DNA of 54,861 nt. Source: an uncultured Alistipes sp. (lineage in GTDB: Bacteria > Bacteroidota > Bacteroidia > Bacteroidales > Rikenellaceae). A model generated the notes under the pieces. It was not told the DNA's origin. It saw nothing but the letters and a program-made list of their open reading frames with translations, and ran no database searches. This document shows positions 36,489 to 49,520 of this stretch, piece by piece (the stretch's first letter is position 1; each line of letters begins with the position of its first letter). The stretch lies in contig CALUMQ010000031.1 of NCBI GenBank assembly GCA_944321765.1, positions 1 to 54,861 on the forward strand, read 5' to 3'. A program made the translations under genes and the position numbers.

Positions 36489-37793
36489 TTATCCCACCTG
36501 CTTCAACTCCACAATATTTGCCTTTTCGATCTTTTTCCTGGCGTAGGGCAGCGTCACGGTGAACTCCCGGGCGCCGCTCGACGGCAGCTCGAACATCGTG
36601 TCCATCATGATTGCCTCGCAGATCGACCGCAGACCCCGGGCTCCGAGCTTGAAGGTCACCGCACGGTCGACGATGTAGTCCAGCACGTCGTCGTCGAAGG
36701 TAAGTTTCACACCGTCGATCTCGAACAGCCGCTGGTACTGCTTGACGATCGCATTGCGCGGCTCGGTGAGGATCGACCGAAGGGCTTCGCGGCCCAGCGG
36801 CTGCATGTAGGTCAGCACCGGAAGACGTCCCACCAGCTCGGGAATCAGTCCGAAGGATTTGAGATCCTGCGGCGTGATGTACTGCATGAGGTTCGAACGG
36901 TCGATCGGATCGGCGTTGATGCGTCCGTAGCCGATGGCCCGGGTGTTGAGCCGCTGGGCGATCTTCCGCTCGATGCCGTCGAAGGCCCCGCCGCAGATGA
37001 AGAGGATGTTGCGCGTGTTGACCTGGATGAACTTCTGCTCCGGGTGCTTGCGGCCCCCCTGGGGCGGAACGTTCACGACCGTCCCTTCGAGGATCTTCAG
37101 CAGCGCCTGCTGCACGCCCTCGCCCGAGGCGTCGCGCGTGATTGACGGATTGTCACCCTTGCGGGCGATCTTGTCGATCTCGTCGATGAAGACGATACCC
37201 CGCTCGGCCTGTGCCACGTCGTAGTCGGCGACCTGCAGCAGCCGCGAGAGGATGCTCTCGACATCCTCCCCCACGTAGCCCGCCTCGGTGAGCACCGTGG
37301 CGTCGACAATCGTGAAGGGCACCTTCAGCAGACGTGCGATCGTCCGCGCCATGAGGGTTTTGCCCGTTCCGGTGGGACCCACCAGCACGATGTTCGACTT
37401 GTCCAGCTCCACATCGTCCTTCTTCGGCGTGTAGAGCAGCCGTTTGTAGTGGTTGTAGACCGCCACCGAGATGTAGCGTTTGGCAGCATCCTGCCCGATG
37501 ACATACTGGTCGAGAAACTCCTTGATCTGCGCCGGTTTGAGCAGCTCCTCCTTCTTGAGCGGAGCCGCCGCCGCATGCGGAGCCTCCGTCTCGGAGACAA
37601 GGCCGTTCTCGACGATGATCCGGTGGCCGTTCTCGATGCAGCGGTTGCAGATGCAGGCGCCGTCGACGCCCTGGAACATCACCTCCACCTCGGAGCGCTG
37701 CGCCCCGCAGAAGGAGCAGGAGTCGTTGTTGCGGCCCCGGTTGTTCGTATGGGTTCCGTTGCCCGATGTGTTGTTATTCTGTTTCTGTGTCAT
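36489..37793 (-). CDS. clpX: ATP-dependent Clp protease ATP-binding subunit ClpX
   Basis: A 434-residue AAA+ unfoldase that recognises substrates and passes them to ClpP. The N-terminal zinc-binding domain has Cys26, Cys29, Cys49 and Cys52 (CSFC and CNRC), preceded by an Asn-rich tail of about 20 residues. Walker A is VGPTGTGKT (Lys145) and Walker B is [11 protein letters not shown]. Pore loop 1 is AGYVGEDV, and IGYGR lies where the ClpP-docking IGF loop is expected. The ATG at 37793 overlaps the end of clpP by 20 bases, so translation is coupled. This order (tig-clpP-clpX) is conserved in bacteria. Confidence 0.97.
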   Translation of the reverse strand: MTQKQNNNTSGNGTHTNNRGRNNDSCSFCGAQRSEVEVMFQGVDGACICNRCIENGHRIIVENGLVSETEAPHAAAAPLKKEELLKPAQIKEFLDQYVIGQDAAKRYISVAVYNHYKRLLYTPKKDDVELDKSNIVLVGPTGTGKTLMARTIARLLKVPFTIVDATVLTEAGYVGEDVESILSRLLQVADYDVAQAERGIVFIDEIDKIARKGDNPSITRDASGEGVQQALLKILEGTVVNVPPQGGRKHPEQKFIQVNTRNILFICGGAFDGIERKIAQRLNTRAIGYGRINADPIDRSNLMQYITPQDLKSFGLIPELVGRLPVLTYMQPLGREALRSILTEPRNAIVKQYQRLFEIDGVKLTFDDDVLDYIVDRAVTFKLGARGLRSICEAIMMDTMFELPSSGAREFTVTLPYARKKIEKANIVELKQVG

Positions 37794-38469
37794 AGGTCTT
37801 CTTCTCGCGTTTGGTCAGCACGTCGTCGATCAGTCCGTAATCCCGGGCTTCGCGGGCCGAAAGCCAGTAGTCCCGGTCGGCATCCTTCTCGATCTTGCGG
37901 ATCGAAACCCCCGAATGGGCCGCCAGAATCTCGTACAGCTCGCGTTTGGTCTTCAGGATCTCGCGGGCCGTGATCTCGATGTCGGAGGCCTGCCCCTGGG
38001 CCCCGCCCAGCGGCTGGTGGATCATCACCCGCGAATGGGGCAGCGCGGCGCGTTTGCCCTTGGTGCCGGCCGTGAGCAGCACGGCGCCCATCGAGGCCGC
38101 GAGTCCCGTGCAGGTGGTCGCCACGTCGCACGAGACGAGCTGCATCGTGTCGTAGATGCCCAGCCCGGCCGATACCGATCCGCCGGGGGAGTTGATGTAG
38201 ATCTGAATGTCCTTGTCGGGATCGGCCGATTCGAGGAACAGCAGCTGCGCCTGGATGATGTTCGCGGCATCGTCGTAGATCGGCGCTCCGAGGAAGATGA
38301 TGCGGTCCATCATCAACCGCGAGAAGACATCCATCGTGGCGACGTTCAGCTGACGCTCCTCGATGATCGTGGGCGACACGTAGGCGGCGCTGACCGACTG
38401 GAAGTCGTGCAGCTTCAGGGAGCTGATGCCGCGGTGCAGCCGGGCGTACTTTTCAAATTCAGAAGTCAT
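37774..38469 (-). CDS. clpP: ATP-dependent Clp protease proteolytic subunit ClpP
   Basis: A 231-residue serine protease that forms the tetradecameric chamber used by ClpX and ClpC. The triad is Ser126 ([10 protein letters not shown]), His151 ([10 protein letters not shown]) and Asp196 ([10 protein letters not shown]). The N-terminal part ([11 protein letters not shown]) should include the processed and axial loop region. It is slightly longer than E. coli ClpP (207), with about 20 extra residues at the N-terminus. The ATG at 38469 has a consensus promoter and an intrinsic hairpin just upstream. It overlaps clpX by 20 bases. Confidence 0.97.
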   Translation of the reverse strand: MTSEFEKYARLHRGISSLKLHDFQSVSAAYVSPTIIEERQLNVATMDVFSRLMMDRIIFLGAPIYDDAANIIQAQLLFLESADPDKDIQIYINSPGGSVSAGLGIYDTMQLVSCDVATTCTGLAASMGAVLLTAGTKGKRAALPHSRVMIHQPLGGAQGQASDIEITAREILKTKRELYEILAAHSGVSIRKIEKDADRDYWLSAREARDYGLIDDVLTKREKKTYDTETE

Positions 38470-38489
38470 AGCGCAAATACGTTTCTATC

Positions 38490-38525
38490 AAAAAAAGACT
38501 TTGCAAACATCACGCCTGCAAAGTC
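38490..38525 (-). terminator. Intrinsic terminator between tig and clpP
   Basis: On the minus strand, GACTTTGCA (38525-38517) pairs perfectly with TGCAAAGTC (38505-38497) and is followed by seven T (38496-38490). The first base of the stem abuts the clpP -7 box. Confidence 0.8.
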
Positions 38526-38533
38526 CAAAGGTA
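38526..38533 (-). promoter_or_regulatory. Promoter -7 box of clpP-clpX
   Basis: TACCTTTG on the minus strand, 56 nt before the clpP ATG. The predicted transcript start lies inside the neighbouring hairpin. Confidence 0.65.
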
Positions 38534-38554
38534 CGAATTTTTCCCGGGAAAAAC

Positions 38555-39880
38555 TCAGAGCTCCTTCGCCAGTTTTGCGAACTCGTCGGCCGAAACGGAC
38601 TTCTCCGAGACCTTGATCTTCGAGCGGATGGCGTCGACCACCTTGTTCTCGAAGAGTTTCTCGTAGATCTTCTGTCCCTGGTCCTTGTCGGCGAGGATCT
38701 TCTCGGCATAGCCGTTCAACATGTCGTCGGGAGCCGACGGCATGCCGTACTGCGCAAACTGTGCGGCAGCCAGCGCCTTGGCCTCGGCCAGCGCCTCCTC
38801 CTTCGTGACGGAGAGGTTATCCGACTTGATGAAGTGCTTCTGAAGGTAGTTCCAGGTAAACATCTTCAGGAACTGGTCGAAATCCTTCTCGATCTCCTCC
38901 ATCGAGAACTTGCCCTCGTTGATGGTGTAGAGCCAGCGCTTGAGGAACCCTTCGGGCATCTTCAGCGCAGCCTTCTTGACGATGTAGTCGCGGACCTGCA
39001 GCGTGAAGAGGTAGTCGCTCTCGCGGCGCAGTTCGCTCTCGATCTGCCCGTCGATGAACTTCTCGAACTCCTCGGCGCTCTTGATCTTTCCGTCGGGGAA
39101 GGCCATCTTGAAGAACTCCTCGTTCAGCTCCGGCTCGGCGAACTTGCGGATCTTGGTGATCTCCAGCTCGAACTCGGGGTTGATGCCTTCGAGCTCATGC
39201 TCCTTGACCTGCAGGCAGGCGGCGCGCTGTGCGGCGGTCTTGTAGAGTTCGTTGATGTTGACCTTCATCTTGTCGCCGACCTTCTTGCCCAGGAACGGCT
39301 TGCGCTCCTCCTCCGTCATGGAGATCAGACCCACGTAGGCATCGGCCACATTCATGTCACCGTTGTCGAGCGTCACGGTCAGCGCCTCGTCGGAGGTCAC
39401 CTCGTCGGTATCGACCAGACGCCCGTAACGACGCAGGTAGTTCGACCGGTAGTCGTCGTGCATCTTCTTGTCGATCTTGATCTTGTAGTAGGTGAGCTTA
39501 TCCTTGTCCGAGAGTTCCAACTTGATTTCCGGGGCCTCGCCGATCTCGAAGACAAACTCGAATTCCGTGTTGTTGTCGAAATCGAATGCACCCTGCTCCT
39601 CCGCGGGGATCACGTCGCCCAAGTAGTCGATGCCCTCCTTCTGGAGATACTCGAAAGCGGCGTTCGACGCCTTGCGGTACGACTGCTCGGCCACGACGCC
39701 CTTGCCGTACATCTTGCGGATGATGCCCATGGGCACCATGCCCGGGCGGAATCCGGGGATGTTGGCCTTGCGCTTGTACTCGCGCAGCGCCTTCTCGACC
39801 TCCTGTCCGTAGTCCTCCTCGCCGACGGTTACCCGAAGCAGCGAGTTGTTCTCTTCGCGTTGTTCTCTTACGATGTTCAT
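38555..39880 (-). CDS. tig: Trigger factor
   Basis: A 441-residue ribosome-associated chaperone. The N-terminal ribosome-binding domain carries KRKANIPGFRPGMVPMGIIRKMYG, which includes the GFRxGxxP signature. The middle PPIase-like domain is degenerate, as in Bacteroidota trigger factors, and the C-terminal arm domain is helical and charged. The start is the ATG at 39880 (MNIVREQREENN); the open frame to 39943 overlaps the promoter. It lies directly before clpP-clpX but with a terminator between, so co-transcription is partial at best. Confidence 0.93.
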   Translation of the reverse strand: MNIVREQREENNSLLRVTVGEEDYGQEVEKALREYKRKANIPGFRPGMVPMGIIRKMYGKGVVAEQSYRKASNAAFEYLQKEGIDYLGDVIPAEEQGAFDFDNNTEFEFVFEIGEAPEIKLELSDKDKLTYYKIKIDKKMHDDYRSNYLRRYGRLVDTDEVTSDEALTVTLDNGDMNVADAYVGLISMTEEERKPFLGKKVGDKMKVNINELYKTAAQRAACLQVKEHELEGINPEFELEITKIRKFAEPELNEEFFKMAFPDGKIKSAEEFEKFIDGQIESELRRESDYLFTLQVRDYIVKKAALKMPEGFLKRWLYTINEGKFSMEEIEKDFDQFLKMFTWNYLQKHFIKSDNLSVTKEEALAEAKALAAAQFAQYGMPSAPDDMLNGYAEKILADKDQGQKIYEKLFENKVVDAIRSKIKVSEKSVSADEFAKLAKEL

Positions 39881-39932
39881 AATGAATGTGTTATATCTGT
39901 TATTCTTCGATTTTCCGTTCAGAATCGGGAGG

Positions 39933-39963
39933 CAAAGATACAAAATCTTTCCCGTTCCGGCAA
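39933..39963 (-). promoter_or_regulatory. Promoter of tig
   Basis: On the minus strand, TTG (39963-39961) and TATCTTTG (39940-39933) are 20 nt apart, 53 nt before the ATG. Confidence 0.8.
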
Positions 39964-40012
39964 CAGATTCCCCTATAATATAATGAAATTATGATTTGTG
40001 GATTGCTTTTCG

Positions 40013-40020
40013 TAACTTTG
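40013..40020 (+). promoter_or_regulatory. Promoter -7 box of the glutaminyl cyclase-metH unit
   Basis: TAACTTTG, 24 nt before the ATG at 40045. It diverges from the tig promoter. The -33 box is not clear. Confidence 0.65.
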
Positions 40021-40044
40021 CAGGCTATGTTCATCCGAGAAACC

Positions 40045-40853
40045 ATGAAACGTCTGATCATCCTTCTGCTGGCCGTCGTAGTCTCGGCAGCCTGCGGCAA
40101 CTCCGCAACGCGCTCGCCGAAGGCCGCCACAGCAACGCGCGCCGCCGCGACGACCCCGAAAAACTATACCTACCGCGTCAAAGCCGCGTACCCCCACGCC
40201 ACCACCTCCTACACGCAGGGGCTCTTCTGGCACGACGGAGCGCTCTGGGAGGGCACCGGGCAATACGGCTCTTCGGTCGTGCAGACCCTCGACCTCGAAA
40301 CCGGACGCACGCACGTGCTGGCCGAGCTGCCCCGCGGGGAGTTCGGCGAGGGAATCGCCCTCGTCGGAGACGAGCTTTTCCAGCTCACCTGGCAGTCGAA
40401 CACGGCACACGTCTACCGGCTTCGGGAAGGACGCCTGACGAAGATCCGCGACTACCGCTATGCGGGCGAAGGATGGGGGCTGACGACCGACGGCGAGAAA
40501 CTCTACTTCTCGGACGGCTCGGCCGATCTGCAGGTGCTCGATCCGGCGACGTTCCGCCGCGAGCGGCGCATCACCGTGACATACGAGGGAACGCCGGTGC
40601 GGTTCCTCAACGAACTGGAGTGGATCGACGGCCGCATCTGGGCCAACGTCTACACCACGGACCAGATCGTGATCATCGACCCCGCGACGGGCGTCGTCGA
40701 GGGGATCGTCGACCTCACGGGCATCCTTCCCGCGGAGGAGATCACCACGACGACCGACGTGCTGAACGGCATCGCGTGGGATCCCGACGCCCGGCGCCTC
40801 TTCGTCACGGGCAAGAACTGGAGCAAACTCTTTGAAATCGAACTCATCGAACA

Positions 40854-40857
<4 letters not shown>
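40045..40857 (+). CDS. Glutaminyl-peptide cyclotransferase, plant-type fold, lipoprotein
   Basis: A 270-residue protein of the five-bladed beta-propeller glutaminyl cyclase family, which turns N-terminal Gln into pyroglutamate. A lipoprotein signal (MKRLIILLLAVVVSAAC) places it outside the inner membrane. The family segments are AYPHATTSYTQGLFW and LWEGTGQYGSS. GEGWGLTTDGEKLYFSDGS follows, then FLNELEWIDGRIWANVY with its acidic residue, and NGIAWDPDARRLFVTGK closes the propeller. An earlier ATG at 40027 (MFIRET) would give almost no leader, so I favour 40045. It overlaps the metH start by four bases (ATGA at 40854). Confidence 0.9.
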
Positions 40858-44495
<3,638 letters not shown>

Positions 44496-44502
44496 AAGAC
44501 AG

Positions 44503-45459
44503 ATGAACGTAGTCGATATCATCCACGAGGCAATCGCGTCGCACCGCACCCGCTTCGCCTTCGAGCTGCTCCCGCCGCTCAAGGGAGACGGCAGCCAGAA
44601 GATCTTTGCCGCCGTCGAGCCGCTGATGCCCTACGACCCGGCCTACATCAACATCACCTTCCACCGCGAGGGGATCAAGGAGACCGTGCGTGAGGACGGC
44701 AGCGTCGAGTGGCACGTCGTGCGCCGGCGTCCCGGAACGGTCGGCATCTCGGCGGCCATTCAGCACCGCTACGGCGTGGAGGTCGTTCCGCACCTGATCT
44801 GCGGAGGACTCTCGAAGTACGACATTGAGGATACGCTCATCGACATGGACTTCCTCGACCTGCACAACGTCCTGGCGCTGCGCGGCGACAAGTCGCAGAA
44901 CGAACGCCGCTTCATGCCCCATCCGCAGGGGCACGCCCACGCCGTCGACCTCGTGCGGCAGATCGCCGACATGAACCACGGACGCTTTATCGACGGAGAG
45001 GTCGAGGAGTGCCACCACTCGAAATTCTCGATCGGCGTGGCCGGCTACCCCGAGGTGCACTTCGAGGCCCGGGACATCACCTCGGACATCGAGCACCTCA
45101 AGGCCAAGATCGACGCCGGAGCCGAATACGTCATCACGCAGATGTTCTTCGACAACCAGAAGTACTTCGACTACGTGCGCCGCTGCCGCGAGGCCGGCAT
45201 CACGGTGCCGATCATCCCGGGCATCAAGCCCATCTCGACGCTGCGCCACCTCGAAGTGCTGCCCGAGACCTTCAGCGTGAAGCTCCCCGAAGAGCTCATC
45301 CGCGAAGCCAAGGCCCATCCGGACCATGTCCGCGAGGTGGGCATCGAGTGGGCCATTGCCCAGAGCCGTGAACTGATGCAGGCCGGCGTGCCGGTGCTGC
45401 ACTATTATACCATGAGCCGCACGACGAACATCCAACAGATCGTCAAGGCGCTCTTCTGA
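44503..45459 (+). CDS. metF: 5,10-methylenetetrahydrofolate reductase
   Basis: A 318-residue flavoprotein that makes methyl-tetrahydrofolate, the methyl donor for MetH. The N-terminal FAFELLPPLKG has the catalytic Glu21. HNVLALRGDK and GVAGYPEVH are the substrate-binding signatures, and EYVITQMFFDNQKYFDYV is the late MTHFR motif. The TIM-barrel pattern is complete and the length matches bacterial MetF. The gene lies 7 nt after metH, so the two steps of the methyl supply are made together. It is followed 12 nt later by an M20 enzyme. Confidence 0.97.
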   Translation: MNVVDIIHEAIASHRTRFAFELLPPLKGDGSQKIFAAVEPLMPYDPAYINITFHREGIKETVREDGSVEWHVVRRRPGTVGISAAIQHRYGVEVVPHLICGGLSKYDIEDTLIDMDFLDLHNVLALRGDKSQNERRFMPHPQGHAHAVDLVRQIADMNHGRFIDGEVEECHHSKFSIGVAGYPEVHFEARDITSDIEHLKAKIDAGAEYVITQMFFDNQKYFDYVRRCREAGITVPIIPGIKPISTLRHLEVLPETFSVKLPEELIREAKAHPDHVREVGIEWAIAQSRELMQAGVPVLHYYTMSRTTNIQQIVKALF

Positions 45460-45471
45460 AAAAGTATCATC

Positions 45472-46590
45472 ATGATGGATCCCGTCGCTTTCCGCCGCCA
45501 CCTGCACGCGCACCCCGAACTCTCGTTCCGCGAGCACGACACGGCGGCATTCATCGCCCGGCAACTCTCGGAGCTGGGCATCGAGCACCGCACGGTGGCC
45601 GAAACGGGTGTGCTGGCAACCCTGCGGGGTGCCGGAACCCCCGACACCGACCGCCGCGCCGTAGTGCTGCGCGCCGATATCGACGCCCTGCCGATCATCG
45701 AGCAGACCGACTTCGCCTGGAGGTCGCAGAACCGGGGCGTGATGCACGCCTGCGGCCACGACGTCCATGCAGCCGTGCTGTTCGGCGTCGTGCAGCGGCT
45801 GGCCGCCGCCCGGGAGAGTTTCCACGGCACGGTGCTGGCGCTCTTCCAGCCCGGCGAGGAGTGCAACCCCGGAGGAGCGTCGCTCGTGCTGGCCGAGAAG
45901 CCCTTCGAGGGGTATGACGTCCGGGCCGTCATCGGCGAGCACGTCGAGCCGCAGCTCGAGGTCGGCACCCTGGGCTTCCGTGCCGGGAAGTACATGGCCT
46001 CGAGCGACGAGCTCCGCTTCCGCATCCATGGATCGGGCGGCCACGGAGCCCTGCGCCGGCAGTTGAAGGATCCCGTAGCGGCGGGAGCCGAGCTGCTGAC
46101 TCGCCTGATCGCCCTCAACGGCGAGGAGTGTGTGCTGTCGGTGGGCCGCGTGGAGGCCGCGGGCGCCACGAACATCATCCCCGACGAGGTCTACATGGAG
46201 GGGACGCTGCGCACGTTCGACGAACGTCAGCGGGAGATCATCCACCGCCGCATCGAGATCATCGCCGCCGACATTGACGCACGCCACGGCGTAAGGACCG
46301 AGGTGGCCATCAGCCACGGATATCCGTGCGTGGTGAACGACGAACTGCTCGTCAAACGCGCCGTGGCCCTTGCCAAGAAACAGCAGCTGAAGATCGAGAT
46401 GCTGCCCCTGCGCACGACGGCCGAGGACTTCGGATTCTACTGCAGGGAGTACCCGTCGATCTTCTACCGCCTGGGCGTGGGGCCCGACGCCGGACGCACC
46501 CATACGTCCACCTTCGCCCCCGACGAACGGGCCATCGAAACAGGCATCGGATTCATGTACAGCCTCGCGCTGCAGATACTCGAAAAATAA
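45472..46590 (+). CDS. M20-family amidohydrolase
   Basis: A 372-residue metal-dependent amidohydrolase of the M20D type (hippurate/N-acyl amino acid hydrolases). Metal ligands are visible in MHACGHDVHAA (His96, His99), FQPGEECNPGG and EHVEPQL, with the late HTSTFAPDE motif. The dimerisation loop reads GSGGHGALRRQLKDPV; relatives usually have a His after the Ala-Pro, here Arg-Arg. The substrate is unknown; an N-acyl or dipeptide amide is likely. It lies 12 nt downstream of metF and 11 nt before rnr. ATG at 45472 or 45475 are both possible. Confidence 0.88.
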   Translation: MMDPVAFRRHLHAHPELSFREHDTAAFIARQLSELGIEHRTVAETGVLATLRGAGTPDTDRRAVVLRADIDALPIIEQTDFAWRSQNRGVMHACGHDVHAAVLFGVVQRLAAARESFHGTVLALFQPGEECNPGGASLVLAEKPFEGYDVRAVIGEHVEPQLEVGTLGFRAGKYMASSDELRFRIHGSGGHGALRRQLKDPVAAGAELLTRLIALNGEECVLSVGRVEAAGATNIIPDEVYMEGTLRTFDERQREIIHRRIEIIAADIDARHGVRTEVAISHGYPCVVNDELLVKRAVALAKKQQLKIEMLPLRTTAEDFGFYCREYPSIFYRLGVGPDAGRTHTSTFAPDERAIETGIGFMYSLALQILEK

Positions 46591-46601
46591 CGGAACAACC
46601 C

Positions 46602-48887
46602 ATGAACAAGAGACAACATCGCACCCCGCAGAAGGGTCAGAAATCAAACCGCGCGGAGATCATTCTCCACATGTTCCGGGATTTCCCCAACACGCAATTC
46701 ACGCTCAAGCACCTGGCCTCGGTCTCGGGAGGCGCCTCGAAGGAGGGGCGGCGCGAGACGTTCGAGATCCTCGGACGCCTCTTCGACGAGGGAATCATCG
46801 AAGAGTGCTCGCGCGAGAAGTACCGTCTTTCGCAGCAGCACCGCCCCCGCTACGAAGGCGTTGCCGACATGACACAGTCGGGAGCCATCTACGTGCGGGT
46901 CGAGGGGCTTGAAGAGGATATCTTCGTCAACCCCCGCAACACCGGGAACGCCCTCAACGGCGACCGTGTGGAGGTCTCGGTGACGCACCGCGGCCGCAAC
47001 GGCCAGATGGAGGGCGAGGTCACGCGCATCCTCGAACGCAACCGCAAGCCCTATGTGGGCATTGCCGAGGTGGGGGCGCATCAGATCTTCGTGCGCGCCG
47101 ACTCTCGCCGCATGCCGATGGACATCTATCTCTCGAAGCGCGACTATCCCGACGTGCACGACGGCGAGAAGGTCGTCGTGCGCATCGTCGACTGGCAGCC
47201 CGGAAGCAAGAGTCCCGTCGGAGAGCTCGTCGAGCGGCTCGGCATCGCCGGCAACAACGACACGGAGATGCACGCGATTCTCGCGGAGTTCGAACTCCCC
47301 TACCGCTTCGAGCCGGAGATCGAACAGGCCGCGGAGGCCATCGACGGCAGCATCACGGCCCGGGAGATCGCCGCAAGACGCGACTTCCGGAGTGTCACGA
47401 CCTTTACCGTCGACCCGGCCGACGCAAAGGATTTCGACGACGCCCTCTCGGTGCGCCGCATCCGCGACGGCGTCTGGGAGATCGGCGTACATATTGCCGA
47501 CGTCACGCACTACGTCAAGCCCCATTCGGTGCTCGATGACGAGGCCGTCGAGCGCGGCACGTCGGTCTACCTCGTGGACCGCACCGTGCCGATGCTTCCC
47601 GAACGGCTCTCGAACGAACTCTGCTCGCTGCGTCCCAACGAGACGAGTCTCTGCTTCTCGGCGGTCTTCACCCTCAACGAGGATCTCGACATCCTCGACG
47701 AGTGGTTCGGCCGCACGGTGATCCACTCCGACCGCCGCTTCACCTATGCCGAGGCGCAGGAGGTGATCGAGACGGGCCGCGGCGACTTCGCCGAGGAGAT
47801 CCTCACGCTCAACAGGCTGGCGCAGGAGATGCGCCGACGACGCTTCAAGGCCGGAGCCATCTCGTTCGAACGCGAAGAGATGAAGTTCCGCCTCGACAAG
47901 GACGGCAAACCCCTGGGCGTCTACTTCAAGGAGCAGAAGGAGTCGAACCAGATGATCGAGGAGTTCATGCTGCTGGCCAACCGCCGCGTGGCGGAGTTCT
48001 GCGCCCACCGCCGCAACGAAAAGGGGCGCGCCGTTCCGCGCACGATGGTCTTCCGCGTGCACGACGCTCCGAGCGAGGAGAAGCTCGACCGATTCCGGCA
48101 GTTCATCCTCCGCTTCGGACACGCCTTCAAGGCCTCGAAGGGGCGTGCCGTAGCCAAGGAGATGAACAAGCTGCTCAAGCAGGTCAAGGGATCGACCGAG
48201 GAGAATGCCGTCTCGACGATGGCCGTGCGGTCGATGGCCAAGGCCTACTACTCGACCGACAACATCGGCCACTACGGACTGGCATTCCCCTACTACACGC
48301 ATTTCACATCGCCGATACGCCGTTACCCCGACATGATGGTCCACCGGCTGCTGGCCCACTACCTTGCGGGCGGCAAATCGGTCGAGAAGACGCAGGTCGA
48401 GGAGCTCTGCGAACGCGCTTCGGAGCGTGAGATCGTGGCGGCCGAGGCCGAACGCGCGTCGATCAAGTACAAGATGGTCGAGTTCATGAAGGCCCACATC
48501 GGCGAGGAGTTCGACGGACACATCTCGGGACTCTCGGAGTGGGGCGTCTACGTCGAGCTGGACGAGACGCACATCGAGGGCATGTCGTTCCTCAGGGACA
48601 TCGAAGGGGACTTCTACCAGTTCGACGAGCAGCTCTACGAGATCATCGGCCGCTCGACGGGACGCCGCATGACCCTGGGCGATGCCGTGCGCGTGCGCGT
48701 GAAGCGCGCCGACCTGCAGAAACGCCAGCTCGATTTCGAGCTGCTGCTGCCGGGCGTCACGCCACGCCGGGAGGGCTCCGAGCGCGGACAGGGCCGCGGC
48801 CGCGGAGCGTCGCACGACACGTCCCGCAGGTCGTCGCACGGACCCTCGCCCAAAGTCCGCACCTCATCCCGCCGCAAAGGGCGCTGA
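46602..48887 (+). CDS. rnr: Ribonuclease R
   Basis: A 761-residue 3'-5' exoribonuclease of the RNB family that degrades structured RNA. The N-terminal winged helix is followed by cold-shock (OB) domains (GAIYVRVEGLEEDIFVNPRN). The RNB catalytic site is DPADAKDFDDALS with Asp271, Asp274, Asp277, Asp279 and Asp280. The C-terminal S1 domain (FDGHISGLSEWGVYVELDET, about residues 630-715) is followed by a basic, Arg/Ser-rich tail, which is common in RNase R and may unwind RNA. The ATG at 46602 gives the conserved start MNKRQHR; the open frame to 46326 lies inside the M20 gene. It ends the metH unit. Confidence 0.97.
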   Translation: MNKRQHRTPQKGQKSNRAEIILHMFRDFPNTQFTLKHLASVSGGASKEGRRETFEILGRLFDEGIIEECSREKYRLSQQHRPRYEGVADMTQSGAIYVRVEGLEEDIFVNPRNTGNALNGDRVEVSVTHRGRNGQMEGEVTRILERNRKPYVGIAEVGAHQIFVRADSRRMPMDIYLSKRDYPDVHDGEKVVVRIVDWQPGSKSPVGELVERLGIAGNNDTEMHAILAEFELPYRFEPEIEQAAEAIDGSITAREIAARRDFRSVTTFTVDPADAKDFDDALSVRRIRDGVWEIGVHIADVTHYVKPHSVLDDEAVERGTSVYLVDRTVPMLPERLSNELCSLRPNETSLCFSAVFTLNEDLDILDEWFGRTVIHSDRRFTYAEAQEVIETGRGDFAEEILTLNRLAQEMRRRRFKAGAISFEREEMKFRLDKDGKPLGVYFKEQKESNQMIEEFMLLANRRVAEFCAHRRNEKGRAVPRTMVFRVHDAPSEEKLDRFRQFILRFGHAFKASKGRAVAKEMNKLLKQVKGSTEENAVSTMAVRSMAKAYYSTDNIGHYGLAFPYYTHFTSPIRRYPDMMVHRLLAHYLAGGKSVEKTQVEELCERASEREIVAAEAERASIKYKMVEFMKAHIGEEFDGHISGLSEWGVYVELDETHIEGMSFLRDIEGDFYQFDEQLYEIIGRSTGRRMTLGDAVRVRVKRADLQKRQLDFELLLPGVTPRREGSERGQGRGRGASHDTSRRSSHGPSPKVRTSSRRKGR

Positions 48888-48968
48888 GCCTGCGGGCCCG
48901 GCATGAAAATCACCGGGCCTGCCGGTCATGATGGCGCAAAAACGACCGACCCACAGAAACCAGCCCAC

Positions 48969-49006
48969 AAAAAAAGACTCGTCCCCAAAGGGACGAGTCT
49001 TTTTTT
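48969..49006. terminator. Bidirectional terminator between rnr and the V-ATPase operon
   Basis: GACTCGTCCC pairs with GGGACGAGTC around an AAA loop, flanked by seven or more A and seven T. It can serve rnr and the convergent atpK. Confidence 0.92.
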
Positions 49007-49023
49007 GCACTCCTGCGACGGGA

Positions 49024-49491
49024 TTAGAAGAGGTTCACGCCGTCGAGGGTTGCGATAAGGAACGTGGCAGCCACCGAAAGAATGGCGTACAGCTCCGGGA
49101 AGGCGGCAAGAATCAGCGTCTTACCCATCACGTCGTGACCGTTTCCGATGGCGGCGATACCGTTGGCGCAGATCTTCGCCTGGTAGATCGACGACGCCAG
49201 GTTCACGATACCCACCAGAATACCGGCACCCAGAATGGCGGCGCCCTGCGTTATCGTGGGATTGGTCAGACCGCCCTGCACGAGGAAGAAGCAGACGAAT
49301 CCGTAAAGGCCCTGCGAACCCGGAAGTGCCGAGAGAATCATGTAGCTACCGAAGGCTCCGCTGTTCTTCTTCATGGCGCCGACCGAAGCCTGGCCCGCGA
49401 TGGCGGTGCCGATGGACGATGCAATACCCGCCAGGCCCACCATCAACGCTACGCCGACGTAAGCCATTACCAATGCAGTTGTTGTTTCCAT
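49024..49491 (-). CDS. ntpK: V-type ATP synthase subunit K (proteolipid ring)
   Basis: A 155-residue, four-helix proteolipid with two helical hairpins, the rotor ring subunit. Helix 2 carries LPGSQGLYGF, helix 3 ASSIYQAKICANGI, and helix 4 FPELYAILSV with Glu133, the carboxylate that binds the ion. Leu56, Ser59, Gln60, Gln104 and Glu133 line up with the Na+ ligands of the Enterococcus NtpK ring (Leu61, Thr64, Gln65, Gln110, Glu139). This suggests Na+ rather than H+ transport. It is the last gene of the operon and is 29 nt from the I subunit. Confidence 0.95.
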   Translation of the reverse strand: METTTALVMAYVGVALMVGLAGIASSIGTAIAGQASVGAMKKNSGAFGSYMILSALPGSQGLYGFVCFFLVQGGLTNPTITQGAAILGAGILVGIVNLASSIYQAKICANGIAAIGNGHDVMGKTLILAAFPELYAILSVAATFLIATLDGVNLF

Positions 49492-49520
49492 AATGATTGA
49501 AAGGTTTTTTTGATTGTTAT

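Noticed and set aside
39964-40044. A cobalamin riboswitch ahead of the metH unit
   Set aside because: The leader after the -7 box at 40013-40020 is only about 20 nt, and no B12-box-like sequence was seen.
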